Assembly (NCBI GenBank): GCA_045543555.1
Contig: JAZQMQ010000009.1
Location: forward strand, 1 to 64,000
Length of the DNA stretch: 64,000 nt
Source of the DNA: Colimorpha_A sp045543555
Lineage (GTDB): Bacteria; Bacillota; Clostridia; Oscillospirales; CAG-272
Direction: 5' to 3'
Shown: positions 35,609 to 44,662 of the stretch, one piece after another
Layout: the number at the start of each line of letters is the position of its first letter
Numbering within the stretch: the stretch's first letter is position 1
Notes under the pieces: generated by a model
What the model saw: only the letters and a program-made list of their open reading frames with translations
The model's database searches: none
What the model was told of the DNA's origin: nothing
Position numbers and translations under genes: made by a program

Positions 35609-36286
35609 ATGAAGATATCCGGTGCAATTTTCGATATGGACGGGACGCTTATAAACTCCCTTCATTTCTGGGATGAATATTTTTCTCAGATAGGGCAGAA
35701 ATATCTCTCCGATCCTAATTTTACCCCCGATTACCAGACTCTCCGAAGAATGAGATCGTTAACGATCGGTGACGGACAGAGGTTGCTGTATGAAAGATAC
35801 GGCTTTGGAGCGGACAGCGAGGAGCTTGTGCACTTCGCATACGAAAAGTGTGAGTATTTTTACAGAAATCTCGTTACCGTTAAGGACGGAGTTATAGAAT
35901 TTCTCGATTTTCTTAAGGAAAATCAGGTTCCCATGTGTATCGCGTCGGCAACCGAGAGAAGACTTCTTGAAATTACCGTCGAGCGTTTCGGATTTGACTA
36001 CTATTTCCCCACCGTAGTCTCCTGCTCCGACGTCGGATACGGTAAGGAGCGCCCCGACGTGTTTTTACGCGCAAGAGAGATCCTCGGATCGTCTCTTGAC
36101 AGCACGTTTGTCTTTGAGGATTCCATCGTCGCAATAGAAACCTCCGTAAAAGCGGGCTTCGGCACGGTCGGAATATATGACAAACGAGGCATTGAGCACG
36201 ATAAAATGGAAAAAATATCGAGCTTCTATATTGGCGACGGGCACTCAATGGCAGAGCTTATCCCAATGATCGAGGTAGTAAAATGA
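35609..36286 (+). CDS. HAD superfamily subfamily IA phosphatase/mutase
   Basis: 225 residues. Motif I FDMDGTLINS, motif II IASATERR, motif III Lys near YGKERPDVF, and motif IV FEDSIVAIETSVKAG are in order, with a helical cap (residues 15-90). This is the beta-phosphoglucomutase-like branch; a phosphatase or sugar mutase acting on a small phosphorylated substrate is likely, but which one cannot be told. AAAGGAA precedes the ATG. Its stop overlaps the start of the decayed lipoprotein gene (ATGA). Confidence 0.9.
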   Translation: MKISGAIFDMDGTLINSLHFWDEYFSQIGQKYLSDPNFTPDYQTLRRMRSLTIGDGQRLLYERYGFGADSEELVHFAYEKCEYFYRNLVTVKDGVIEFLDFLKENQVPMCIASATERRLLEITVERFGFDYYFPTVVSCSDVGYGKERPDVFLRAREILGSSLDSTFVFEDSIVAIETSVKAGFGTVGIYDKRGIEHDKMEKISSFYIGDGHSMAELIPMIEVVK

Positions 36287-36746
36287 GGGTTCTCATAAGG
36301 GTCATAGCCATTATACTTCTGTCGTCAATTCTGCTTGCGGGATGCGTAAGTAATGAAAAGGGCTCGCAGAACAATAATGGCGGCGTATCGACTACTTAGC
36401 CGTCAGCTACCGATGGGCAGCACGAGCACATTTTCGATCAGAAGAATACCGATGCAAAACATCTTCGCTCCGAGGCAACCTGCAGATCTAAAACAGGTAC
36501 TAATATAGCTGTATTTGCGGAGAAATGGGCACCGCGACCTTTGGCGACGGTGAAAAAGCGCCCCACGACTTCTCCGTGGCGAAGATTGATAAGGAATATT
36601 ATGTTTCAAAAGCAAATTGCGAGCGCGGAGCCCTGTATGCCTACAGCCGCTCGCTCTGCGGGGATAAATCACCCTATCAAACCTTCTCCGAAGGAGAGAG
36701 TGTTCCGCATAACTATAACGTAAAGTGTGCCGACGGAAAAGAATAA
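36283..36746 (+). pseudogene. Decayed lipoprotein gene with premature stop and frameshift
   Basis: The ATG at 36283 overlaps the HAD stop and opens a lipoprotein signal peptide with lipobox LLAGC. After 38 codons a TAG (36397-36399) interrupts. The frame then continues with HEHIFDQKNTDAKHLRSEATC. Near 36500 the similarity jumps to another frame (YSCICGEMGTATFGDGEKA), with a TAA at 36501, and runs to a stop at 36746. The HxFDQK...TC...YSCxCG...GxxTFxxGE pattern is a repeat common in Clostridial surface proteins. Two stops and a shift mark a pseudogene rather than a sequencing slip. Confidence 0.75.
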
Positions 36747-36752
36747 ACAAAT

Positions 36753-36780
36753 GCCCGCTCGTGAATCGAGCGGGCTGTTA
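36753..36780. terminator. Terminator between the lipoprotein remnant and GH2
   Basis: GCCCGCTCG/CGAGCGGGC stem with a five-base loop and T-rich flanks on both strands. Confidence 0.85.
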
Positions 36781-36781
36781 T

Positions 36782-38488
36782 TTATAGCTTAAGCTTTTCG
36801 CTGATATTCGAAAATTCATTCGGTGTGATCTTCATTACGGCTCTGTCGTAGGTCAGAATACCGTTTATTTCATCCTCTACGTCGGAGACCTGTGTATATA
36901 CAGTGGCGCTCAGACCCTTATCCTTCAGAGGTATTATCTGCTCGTTATAGAGCTTTATTATTGAATTTACAAAATCCTGCCTGCTCTTACAGCTTCCGTA
37001 GCCGTAGGAGCCGTTTTCATTTGCAACGTGGCCGTCTACTCTGTGTGAATATCCGCCGAATTCAGACAAATAAAGGGGTTTATCTCCGGGCTTCAGCTTT
37101 ACCTTCCTAAAATAGATATGCCTGCTGTCAACGTCGCTTTCACAGCCGCCGAACCAACCCGATGCCGTATCGACGATTCGTGTCGGGTCGAGCTTCTTTA
37201 GCTTTTTATAAGCGTCGGAGCCGCAGAATTGTCCCCAACCCTCGTTGAAGATCGTCCAGAGGTATATGCAGGGGTGATTTTTCAGCGCCGAAACGGTTTC
37301 TTCCATATGGCTTAAAAAGGCTTTTCTTGAAGCCGGGTTGCCGTGAGCCTTTTTGTCGTTCTTTTTTATAACTCCCGCTGTGGGAAGCACGGTGTCACGA
37401 ATGAATGAATAGTCGGAATTGTTGACCATATCCTGAAAAACGACCATTCCGATGGAGTCACAGAGATAGTAGAATATCTGCGGCTCGATCTTAATATGCT
37501 TACGGAGCATATTGAAGCCCAAGGATTTCATTTTTGTTATATCGTCGCGGTAGGCATCGATCGTTGCGGGTGTGAAGATTCCGTCGGGATAATAGCCCTG
37601 ATCGAGAAGACCGTGAAAGAAGTATGGTTTGCCATTAAGACATAATCTTCTTACACCGCAAACAGTCTTTATTTCTATTGTGCGGAGCGCAAAATAGGTT
37701 GATATTCGGTCGGATTCGGTTATAATTTCGGCTCTGTAAAGGTATGGATCCTCGGGCGACCAAAGCCTCGGATTTGGAATATTAAGATTTGCCTCGCCGT
37801 TTATAAGGGGGAAAACGTGCTTCCCGTCGGGCGATTCGATCTCAACCGTGCCGTATTGGGCTTCTTTTGAAAAATTAGCCTTAAGCACGGTATATTCGGG
37901 GGATGTGGGAAGATCGAGGGAGGTTATGTGGTTTAAGCTTACGCTCTCAAGCCACACGGTCTGCCATATTCCCGAAACGGGGGTGTACCACATACCTCCC
38001 CTGTTCCTCTTTTGCTTTCCGTAGGGGAGAACGAAGGATGAAAGCTCGTCGCGGACGAAAACGGTAAGGGTGTTTTCGTCTTTAACTGCTTCGGTGATAT
38101 CAAATGAGAAGCCTTGGTATCCGCCAACGTGCTCACCGATAGGCGCGCCGTTTAAATACACCTCAGCGTACTGATCGACCGCGCCGAAGTGGAGGATAAC
38201 TCTGTCCTTTATAAATCCGTCGGGTATGGTGAATTTTCTTTGATAACACAGGGTGAGCTCTTCATCAAAAACCGAATTTATCCCCGAAAGAATCGATTCC
38301 GGAGGAAACGGAACAATTATTTCGCGATCGAAAACAGGGGATTTTTTGTCATTTGTTACACCAAAATCCCACTTGCCGTTCAAATTGATAAACGAGGCTC
38401 TCTTAAGAGCGGGACGGGGGTATTCCGGGTGCGGAATATCTCCGATATTTTCGGAGTATACAGTTTTTAAGTGCTTTATAGAATTCAT
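36782..38488 (-). CDS. Glycoside hydrolase family 2 enzyme
   Basis: 568 residues from ATG 38488 (AAGGA six bases upstream); an ATG at 38512 overlapping the MFS stop lacks a ribosome binding site. It has an N-terminal sugar-binding sandwich (FINLNGKWDFGV, DQYAEVYLNGAPIGEHVGGY), an Ig-like domain, and a TIM barrel with the acid/base Glu416 in IFNEGWGQ and the nucleophile Glu476 in YLSEFGGYS. Family members are beta-galactosidases, glucuronidases or mannosidases; which one is not clear. No signal peptide. Paired with the MFS transporter 16 bases upstream, suggesting import and then intracellular hydrolysis. Confidence 0.9.
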   Translation of the reverse strand: MNSIKHLKTVYSENIGDIPHPEYPRPALKRASFINLNGKWDFGVTNDKKSPVFDREIIVPFPPESILSGINSVFDEELTLCYQRKFTIPDGFIKDRVILHFGAVDQYAEVYLNGAPIGEHVGGYQGFSFDITEAVKDENTLTVFVRDELSSFVLPYGKQKRNRGGMWYTPVSGIWQTVWLESVSLNHITSLDLPTSPEYTVLKANFSKEAQYGTVEIESPDGKHVFPLINGEANLNIPNPRLWSPEDPYLYRAEIITESDRISTYFALRTIEIKTVCGVRRLCLNGKPYFFHGLLDQGYYPDGIFTPATIDAYRDDITKMKSLGFNMLRKHIKIEPQIFYYLCDSIGMVVFQDMVNNSDYSFIRDTVLPTAGVIKKNDKKAHGNPASRKAFLSHMEETVSALKNHPCIYLWTIFNEGWGQFCGSDAYKKLKKLDPTRIVDTASGWFGGCESDVDSRHIYFRKVKLKPGDKPLYLSEFGGYSHRVDGHVANENGSYGYGSCKSRQDFVNSIIKLYNEQIIPLKDKGLSATVYTQVSDVEDEINGILTYDRAVMKITPNEFSNISEKLKL

Positions 38489-38504
38489 TTTATTTCCTTT
38501 TGTT

Positions 38505-39800
38505 TTATTCATCCGACTTTTTTCTTTTTATCGACGAAATCAAGAGTATATAAACAATGAGAATAACTGCAACGATAAGAGACGAGAGGAAAATGTTTTC
38601 ATTCGGAATGAACGAGGTGGTTCCGTCGTTATTTACCACAACGTCGGCATCTCTCAGCACCCATGCTCCGACAGATGGGCCGATGACTCCCGGAATCAGA
38701 ACCTGACACACGATGCGAAGTCCTTGGAACATACCTGCCTTTCCCTGTGGGGTCTTGTCTCTGATCATTGCTCCAAATACGGTTGAACCGCAGAGAAATC
38801 CTATCATTGCAAGAAGCGATCCGATAAACACCGGAGCTGTGCTTTTAAAGAAGAATATCAGTATATAGCCGACGCAAAGAAGAATAAGCGCAGGGAATAT
38901 ACTCTTTACGTAGCCCTTTTTATCGTAGAAGCGTCCGTATAGCGCGGCACATACCGAAGCTATTATTATAGCAGGAGCCATAATCAGAACGTAATTGCTC
39001 ATTTTCAGACTGACCTCGTAATAAAGTATCAGATACGGCATAAATATCTGTATTGATATTCCGAAAAGAGCAAAGGCTATGAGGGTGGTGTAAAGGCTGA
39101 CGTTGCTCTTTATAACAGAGGGGCGGAAGCCGTAGACGATATTTGCAAAATATTTCGAGTTTTCTTCATTCTTGGTCGCGGGGTCGTCAATAAGGAAACA
39201 GCCTAGAATTCCGATTATCAGTACCGTTATACCGATGATAAGAAAAATTACGGTCCAGCTTGTGCTTTTGCTGAGATCAAACGCCATAAATCCGCCGAAC
39301 ACCATCAGCATTGCAATCAGCGGCATGATGGCGTTTATTCCCTCGGCTTTACCTCTGCCCTCACCTTCGGTGCTGTCGGTGAGCCACGCGTTGAAGGCGG
39401 CGTCGTTTGCGGAGGATCCGAAGAACGTCATAATGCAGTCAAAAGCAATTGTGAGGGAGATTCCGAGCGATGCGGCGGAAAGTGTTGGGAAAAGTGCCGA
39501 TAGAATATCAACGCGGAGAAGCGCAAAGCAGGAGATTGAGATTCCCCACGCAATATAGCCCCCGCACATGAATATTTTGCGCTTACCGACCTTGTCGGAG
39601 AGTGCGCCGATGAATATTGTTGTAAGTGTTGCCGCTACAGCGGATGCCGCGACCATTGCGGATATTGCCGATGCGGGTGCACCGAAGCTTTTGTAGATAA
39701 AAACGTTGAGGTACATATTCTCAACGGTCCAAGCGATCTGTCCGACAAGGGAGAAGATCGTGAGAGTCAGCCAAAAACGGCGTGAAAGATTGTTTTTCAT
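38505..39800 (-). CDS. Major facilitator superfamily transporter
   Basis: 431 residues from ATG 39800 (AAGGA seven bases upstream); a longer frame to 40049 crosses a repeat and is rejected. About twelve membrane helices are visible. The loop GALSDKVGKRKIFMCGG is the MFS motif A between helices 2 and 3, and the start FWLTLTIFSLVGQIAWTVENM resembles GPH/SLC45-type sugar transporters. Co-transcribed with the GH2 gene, so a disaccharide or glycoside importer is inferred. Confidence 0.87.
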   Translation of the reverse strand: MKNNLSRRFWLTLTIFSLVGQIAWTVENMYLNVFIYKSFGAPASAISAMVAASAVAATLTTIFIGALSDKVGKRKIFMCGGYIAWGISISCFALLRVDILSALFPTLSAASLGISLTIAFDCIMTFFGSSANDAAFNAWLTDSTEGEGRGKAEGINAIMPLIAMLMVFGGFMAFDLSKSTSWTVIFLIIGITVLIIGILGCFLIDDPATKNEENSKYFANIVYGFRPSVIKSNVSLYTTLIAFALFGISIQIFMPYLILYYEVSLKMSNYVLIMAPAIIIASVCAALYGRFYDKKGYVKSIFPALILLCVGYILIFFFKSTAPVFIGSLLAMIGFLCGSTVFGAMIRDKTPQGKAGMFQGLRIVCQVLIPGVIGPSVGAWVLRDADVVVNNDGTTSFIPNENIFLSSLIVAVILIVYILLISSIKRKKSDE

Positions 39801-39828
39801 AGGCATGTCCTTGTTTGTGAAATTTTTA

Positions 39829-39922
39829 AGCCTTTCCAAAGGGGACGGGGGACCGCCCCCGGCGGTGGATGAGGTGTTCCAAACGATTGTACTATTAGTT
39901 TTTACCCTAAAGGGGAAGGCTA
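39829..39922 (+). repeat. REP-like intergenic element, copy C
   Basis: A CCTTTCC/GGGGACGG arm and a GGGG/CCCC hairpin precede GGATGAGGTGTTCC. AAGGGGAAGG follows at 39911-39920. It shares the core with copies at 1289 and 12708. It sits in the gap between rnfD and the MFS gene. Confidence 0.55.
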
Positions 39923-39957
39923 AGATGCAGTCCGTTACAAAACCTGCGTTCTTAAAA

Positions 39958-40938
39958 TTACCCCTTTTTCTTTCTGACTGCGCCGCCGAAGGGCATGGGG
40001 CGGACCAGACGGTCGGTGACAAAAGCCGACGCGTTGGCGGCAAGCACACCGATAAGGGCAGAAAGCTCGACGGAGTAACTGTATCTTACCAAAACCGTTA
40101 CAATACCGCCTATAATTCCCGCAACAACCGCGCCCTTGGTCATTTTAGGGCTTGTTACGGGGTCGGTGAGCATAAATACCGCGCAAAGAAGCGTGGACGA
40201 GCCCAGAATGTGATGAACAGAACCGCTCATGGCTGTAAAATCCGACGCCGCGGCGAGTGTGGGCTTAAGATAAGTGAATACGGCAATGCTTCCTATGAAC
40301 ACAACGGGAAGGACGGGCTTGATTATTCCTCGGCAGATAAGGTATATACCTCCCACAAGAATCAGAAGGGCGGACATTTCACCCATCATTCCTGCGCGCA
40401 GACCGAAAAACAACGAGCTTAGCGTCTCCTCCGGAATGGTTCCGTTAAGTACTGTGTTCAGTGCGCTTTTTGGCGCGGCGGTGTAGGGGCCGGGACCAAA
40501 GCCTATTCCGCTTAAGCGGCTGTATATTTCGGGGATAGAGAGAAACAGCTTGGGAAACACAATATGTGTTATAAGCACACTTGTTGCGGCAGGGTTAATG
40601 GGATTTTTACCCAGACCGCCAAAGACGTTTCTTGCGATTCCCGCCAAAGCACCAACAAATGCAGGCAGCCAAAGAGGAGACGATGCGGGAAGCAGCAGCG
40701 CGGCAATAACGCCCGTTACAACGCAGGAAAGATCGGTTATGGGCCCTCTGTTGCAAATAACGGAGAGCGCGGTGTCGATTATCGATACCGATGCGACGCA
40801 AAGGAGTATTAACGTTATGGGTCTGAGACCGAAGAGGAAGACCGCCCAAGCGATAACGGGTGTAAGGGCAATTAAAACGTCCAAAAACACCTCGCGCGCG
40901 TGCTCGGGTTTATCTGTCAGAAGATATCTTTCGTTCAT
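39958..40938 (-). CDS. rnfD: RnfD-like electron transport subunit lacking a canonical flavin-attachment Thr
   Basis: 326 residues, about nine membrane helices. RnfD/NqrB family marks are LGGLGKNPINPAA-type sequence (FGGLGKNPINPAATSVLITHIVF) and SSTLLCAVFMLTDPVTSP. RnfD normally carries covalent FMN on the Thr of an SGAT or TSATPL motif. The corresponding stretch here reads GPYTAAPKSALNTVLNG, without the usual Thr-Pro-Leu. The start overlaps the rnfC stop (ATGA). No rnfG, rnfE, rnfA or rnfB lies beside it. Confidence 0.85.
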   Translation of the reverse strand: MNERYLLTDKPEHAREVFLDVLIALTPVIAWAVFLFGLRPITLILLCVASVSIIDTALSVICNRGPITDLSCVVTGVIAALLLPASSPLWLPAFVGALAGIARNVFGGLGKNPINPAATSVLITHIVFPKLFLSIPEIYSRLSGIGFGPGPYTAAPKSALNTVLNGTIPEETLSSLFFGLRAGMMGEMSALLILVGGIYLICRGIIKPVLPVVFIGSIAVFTYLKPTLAAASDFTAMSGSVHHILGSSTLLCAVFMLTDPVTSPKMTKGAVVAGIIGGIVTVLVRYSYSVELSALIGVLAANASAFVTDRLVRPMPFGGAVRKKKG

Positions 40939-42572
40939 TTGCCTTCACCTCCCTCACCTTCACAGAAAATGCTTGCAAGATCGACCTTTTCTGGCTCTGC
41001 GGTGTCTGAATTTGAGTCTGTAGCGTCATTTTCGGGCTCTGCGGTGTCTGAATTTGAGTCTGTAGCGTCATTTTCGGGCTTTGAGTTTTTGTCCTTTTTG
41101 TTTTTCTTTTTGCCTGTATTTTTTGACGGAGAAGTCGGTTCGGCGGTAATTTCTTCCGTGATGGGCTCAATTACAGGCTCGACGTTTTCCTCGTTTATTT
41201 CGAGAAAGATATCAACATCGGCGTCCTCGTCGACGTCGTCGTCGAAATTCAGAGTGATCCTTTCAATTACCCCTTCCTGTTCGTCGTTTTCGCTGTAATC
41301 CTCGTTTTCATTTTGGAGGTCGGTCGAGTCGTCTTCGTCCTCGGCTTCTGTATTTTCGGGGGCAGTGTCTGCGATATATTCTGTTCTTGCCTTTGAAAGA
41401 AGCTCACTGATGGGCAGACAAGAGGGACATACTGCGGAACAGCATCCGCATTCGAAGCAGGAAAGGAGCTCGTTTTTAAATGAAATGCTCATTTTGCCCT
41501 TTTCCGCGGCGTTATAGAGCTGATAAGGCAGAAGTCTTCCGGGGCAGATATTTACACATCTGCGGCAACCGATACATCCTCTTTCAGTGATTGCGGGGTA
41601 GGGTACGTCCTTGACAACAGCCAAGGCCTCCACGCCATATTCCATGACGTCGTCATCCTCGACGGCTTTCCCCATGATCTTTTCGGCTCTTACGAGCTTG
41701 TATCCCTCGGGCGCGGGGAAAACGTCATTAAGCTTGGCTCCGAAGGGCACCGATGCAACGCGGGTCACACCTTTTTCGTCGGTGATGGATACAAATCCTT
41801 CGGTGAGCGGTACTCCTTCCGCCAAGGCGCGATATGCCGCTATACACAGATGTGGCGTTACAACGGGATATCCTGAATTTTCGGGGCGCTTGTAGGCGCT
41901 TATTTCAATATTTGTCACCGCGCGCACGGTAAGCTGAGGAGCGCTGGGGTATTTTTCCTTGAAAAGCGCCACCTTTATTACGGATCTGCGTGCAACAAGG
42001 TTTTTTTCGATTTCTTGTGCTGCGTCAAGGCAGGAGGTTGGGATAGCAACGTTACACTTCTTTGCTCCCAAGATCTTCATCAGTATCTTTGCTCCTCCCA
42101 AAACCTGCTTGGGATAATTTATGCAAAGGAAAAGACGCGAGGAATTGTGGGGCGAGCCTCCGCAATCAACGGTCATTACCTTAACCGCCTTCGTACCCTC
42201 CTTAGGAGGATATACTCCCATTTTGACAAGTCCGGTCAAAAGCTCCTCAGAAAAACATTCTCCCAAGGTCTTATCAAATGGATCAAGAGTTATTTCTTCC
42301 TCTCCGTCGGATGCCTTTATCAGCACCGAGGTCTTGTCCGATTCTGACGAGATCTTCTCTACGTTACCGTTTATACCGCAATATATTGCGGGAGCTCCGT
42401 TTGCTTCTTTGAATATGATGCTTCCCTTACAAAGGGAATCGCCTTCCTTTATCTGAATCATGCGCTCGGATTCTGCTTCGTAGGTAACGGACTGTGCAAC
42501 AGCATCCTTAAGGGAACTGTAGTCCGTATTTTTTCTTCTAAAGCGGATTCCGCCAAGGAATGTTTTTTTCAT
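40935..42572 (-). CDS. rnfC: RnfC-like iron-sulfur protein with degenerate NADH/FMN site
   Basis: 545 residues, about 100 longer than usual. The N-terminal barrel (GGIRFRRKNTDYSS) and two 4Fe-4S motifs are kept (CIGCRRCVNICP at 333-344, CFECGCCSAVCP at 372-383). The NADH/FMN-binding glycine-rich block, normally GLGGAGFPT, is degenerate (LLTGLVKMGVYPPKEG). The ECEPYLTxDHRLM block is replaced by DCGGSPHNSSRLF. A long acidic tail contains a duplicated 14-residue unit (ENDATDSNSDTAEP). AGAAGGAG precedes the ATG; promoter at 42621-42649. First gene of a two-gene operon with rnfD. Confidence 0.85.
   Translation of the reverse strand: MKKTFLGGIRFRRKNTDYSSLKDAVAQSVTYEAESERMIQIKEGDSLCKGSIIFKEANGAPAIYCGINGNVEKISSESDKTSVLIKASDGEEEITLDPFDKTLGECFSEELLTGLVKMGVYPPKEGTKAVKVMTVDCGGSPHNSSRLFLCINYPKQVLGGAKILMKILGAKKCNVAIPTSCLDAAQEIEKNLVARRSVIKVALFKEKYPSAPQLTVRAVTNIEISAYKRPENSGYPVVTPHLCIAAYRALAEGVPLTEGFVSITDEKGVTRVASVPFGAKLNDVFPAPEGYKLVRAEKIMGKAVEDDDVMEYGVEALAVVKDVPYPAITERGCIGCRRCVNICPGRLLPYQLYNAAEKGKMSISFKNELLSCFECGCCSAVCPSCLPISELLSKARTEYIADTAPENTEAEDEDDSTDLQNENEDYSENDEQEGVIERITLNFDDDVDEDADVDIFLEINEENVEPVIEPITEEITAEPTSPSKNTGKKKNKKDKNSKPENDATDSNSDTAEPENDATDSNSDTAEPEKVDLASIFCEGEGGEGK
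40993..41076 (-). repeat. 42-bp tandem duplication inside rnfC
   Basis: Two adjacent near-perfect 42-base units (40993-41034, 41035-41076) encode the repeated ENDATDSNSDTAEP units in the acidic tail of RnfC. In frame, so it changes only tail length. Confidence 0.85.
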
Positions 42573-42620
42573 AATACTCCTTCTCCGCTTTTTATCGCGG
42601 ATAATAGTTCATCATTTTAT

Positions 42621-42649
42621 ATTATATAATAAAATTTGAGAAAATACAA
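42621..42649 (-). promoter_or_regulatory. Promoter of rnfCD
   Basis: Minus-strand TTGTAT (42644-42649), 17-base spacer, TATAAT (42621-42626). Confidence 0.68.
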
Positions 42650-42793
42650 GAGAAACTGAAAATGTTCGCTTTTTTTGAAGCATTTATGCAAAAAATGGAC
42701 GAGTTTATGTGACGAACAGCTGAATTTTTGCAAAAAAGCAGTATATCTGCATTAATCTTTTGAGTTGTTCAAGACTTGTTTACATTTTGATGC

Positions 42794-42799
42794 TATACT
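42794..42799 (+). promoter_or_regulatory. Possible -10 box of the Gld-type ABC operon
   Basis: TATACT, about 56 bases before the ATG at 42856, without a convincing -35 at 17 bases. The start site is therefore uncertain. The rest of 42650-42855 shows nothing further. Confidence 0.35.
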
Positions 42800-42855
42800 G
42801 TAAGGGTGAAAATTTGCCGTGACACCACGGCTACCTTATATCGGGGGACGTATTT

Positions 42856-43839
42856 ATGGTAAAAATACAAAATCTTTGTAAAAATTTCGGCGACAACGCA
42901 GTTCTGAACAACGTTAGCTTCGAAATAAACAAGGGAGAGATCGTTGGATTCCTCGGACCGAACGGTGCCGGAAAATCAACAACGATGAACATTTTAACGG
43001 GCTTCCTTTCCTTCACCGAAGGAAGAGTGGAGATCGACGGACTCGACATCTTCGATTTTCCGGACGAGGCAAAGAAGAGCATAGGATACCTTCCCGAAAC
43101 ACCTCCCCTCTATCCCGAAATGACAGTAACCGAATATCTTAATTTCGTTTACGAGCTCAAAAAGTGCACTCTCAATAAGAAGAAGCACATTCAGGAGATC
43201 CTTGAGGTCGTAAAGCTCACCGACGTAAAGAACAGAGTTATAGGACATCTGTCCAAGGGTTACCGTCAGAGAATCGGTATCGGACAGGCTTTGGTAGGCA
43301 ACCCCAAGGTCATCATTCTCGACGAGCCCACCGTCGGTCTTGATCCACGTCAGGTCGTTGAGATCAGAAACCTCATCAGAACTCTCGGTCTTAATCACAC
43401 CGTCATTCTCTCCACACACATTCTTCAGGAGGTTCAGGCGGTTTGTGACAGAGTTATCGTTATAAACAGAGGTAAGATCGTAGCGGACAAGCGTACAGAG
43501 GAGCTTGCAAGCGCCGTTGAGGGCAATCGCCGTATGGCTATCAAGGTCTGCGGCCCCGAAAAAGAGGTTCTCTCAGCGCTCCGCGCGCTTCCCGGCGTGT
43601 TCTCTGCGGAAAGCCTCGGAAATCTCGACGCCGACAGCTTCTCCTACGTTGTTGAGAGTGACGGAAGCATCGATATCAGAAAGCCTCTGTTCTCAATGCT
43701 CGCAAGAAATAACTGGCCGCTTATAGGCGCTGAAGCATCTAACGTAAATCTCGAGGACGTCTTCCTCACGCTTATCAATAACACTACCTCCTACGAGGGC
43801 AAAAAGAAGCGCTCGTCAAGAAAACCAGCGAAGAAATAA
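42856..43839 (+). CDS. ABC transporter ATP-binding protein (GldA/ABC-2 type)
   Basis: 327 residues. Walker A GPNGAGKSTT, Q-loop LPETPPLYPEMT, signature HLSKGYRQRIGIGQAL (LSKGY, as in the gliding/ABC-2 branch), Walker B VIILDEPTVGLDP and switch His in LSTHIL. A C-terminal 90-residue region and a lysine-rich end (GKKKRSSRKPAKK) follow. It energises the permease encoded 21 bases downstream. The Tyr-containing GY(R)QR signature and neighbours GldF, GldG and DUF4340 place it in the Gld-type family. Confidence 0.92.
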   Translation: MVKIQNLCKNFGDNAVLNNVSFEINKGEIVGFLGPNGAGKSTTMNILTGFLSFTEGRVEIDGLDIFDFPDEAKKSIGYLPETPPLYPEMTVTEYLNFVYELKKCTLNKKKHIQEILEVVKLTDVKNRVIGHLSKGYRQRIGIGQALVGNPKVIILDEPTVGLDPRQVVEIRNLIRTLGLNHTVILSTHILQEVQAVCDRVIVINRGKIVADKRTEELASAVEGNRRMAIKVCGPEKEVLSALRALPGVFSAESLGNLDADSFSYVVESDGSIDIRKPLFSMLARNNWPLIGAEASNVNLEDVFLTLINNTTSYEGKKKRSSRKPAKK

Positions 43840-43860
43840 GAGGGAGAAAGGAAAAAACTT

Positions 43861-44640
43861 ATGTTTGCAATATATAAAAGGGACTTGATGTCCTATTTCA
43901 CAACGCCCGTAGGATACGTTTTCGTTGCGGTGTTCCTTGCAATAAACGGCGGTCTGTTCTCGCTTATGACCTTCCAGGCGGGATCAAACGCCAGCTATGA
44001 ATCGTATTTCTCAATAATCATTCTCCTTCTTGCTATCGTGATCCCCGTGCTCACAATGAAGAGCTTCTCGGAAGAAAAGAAGCAGAAGACGGAGCAGCTC
44101 CTGCTTACCGCTCCCGTCAGCATCGGAAAGATCGTAATGGGCAAGTTCCTTTCGATCTACACCATTTTCGCAGGAACGTTTGTCGTGGGAACTATCTTCA
44201 ATTTCGTAGTTTACCACAATTTCGCCGATAACCTCTATTCATGGGTCGTTGAAAACGCGGCAAGAGAGGGCGCTATCACCCGTTGGGACGTTCTTTCTCA
44301 CTTTATTCTTTCGATTCTCGGTCCCACGATCGCAGTTCTGCTTCTCGGTGCGGCTTTCGTTGCCATTGGCATCTTCATCTCCGCTATGACAGAAAATCAG
44401 CTCGTTTCTCTTATCACATCGGTAGCGGTTATGGCTGTTTTCCTCCTTTTCGGAGCACTCAACAGCGTAATTCCCTTCGCTCCCATAAGAGCGGCACTCA
44501 ACTGGCTCTCTATCTATACGAGATTCAATAACTTTATATACGGTATCTTCGATTTTGCTGCGATACTCTATTATGCGTCAATAAGCTTTATCTTCCTCTT
44601 CCTTACGGTGCGAGTGTATGAAAAGCGCCGTTGGGCTTGA
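43861..44640 (+). CDS. ABC-2 type permease (GldF-like)
   Basis: 259 residues, about six membrane helices. FAIYKRDLMSYFTTPVGYVF at the N-terminus and TMKSFSEEKKQKTEQLLLTAPVS are hallmarks of GldF/ABC-2 permeases. GGGAGAAAGG precedes the ATG. It works with the ATPase before it; the cargo is unknown. The GldG-type protein follows after 22 bases. Confidence 0.9.
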   Translation: MFAIYKRDLMSYFTTPVGYVFVAVFLAINGGLFSLMTFQAGSNASYESYFSIIILLLAIVIPVLTMKSFSEEKKQKTEQLLLTAPVSIGKIVMGKFLSIYTIFAGTFVVGTIFNFVVYHNFADNLYSWVVENAAREGAITRWDVLSHFILSILGPTIAVLLLGAAFVAIGIFISAMTENQLVSLITSVAVMAVFLLFGALNSVIPFAPIRAALNWLSIYTRFNNFIYGIFDFAAILYYASISFIFLFLTVRVYEKRRWA

Positions 44641-44662
44641 TAAACGAAGGGAGTGAAGAACA

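Noticed and set aside
36283..36746. Recoding (pyrrolysine or frameshift) to make a full lipoprotein
   Set aside because: It would need TAG read-through plus a frameshift and a bypassed TAA; decay is simpler and no Pyl genes are seen.
40950..42572. Complete Rnf complex locus
   Set aside because: Neighbouring genes are MFS/GH2 on one side and an ABC operon on the other; rnfG, rnfE, rnfA and rnfB are not present.
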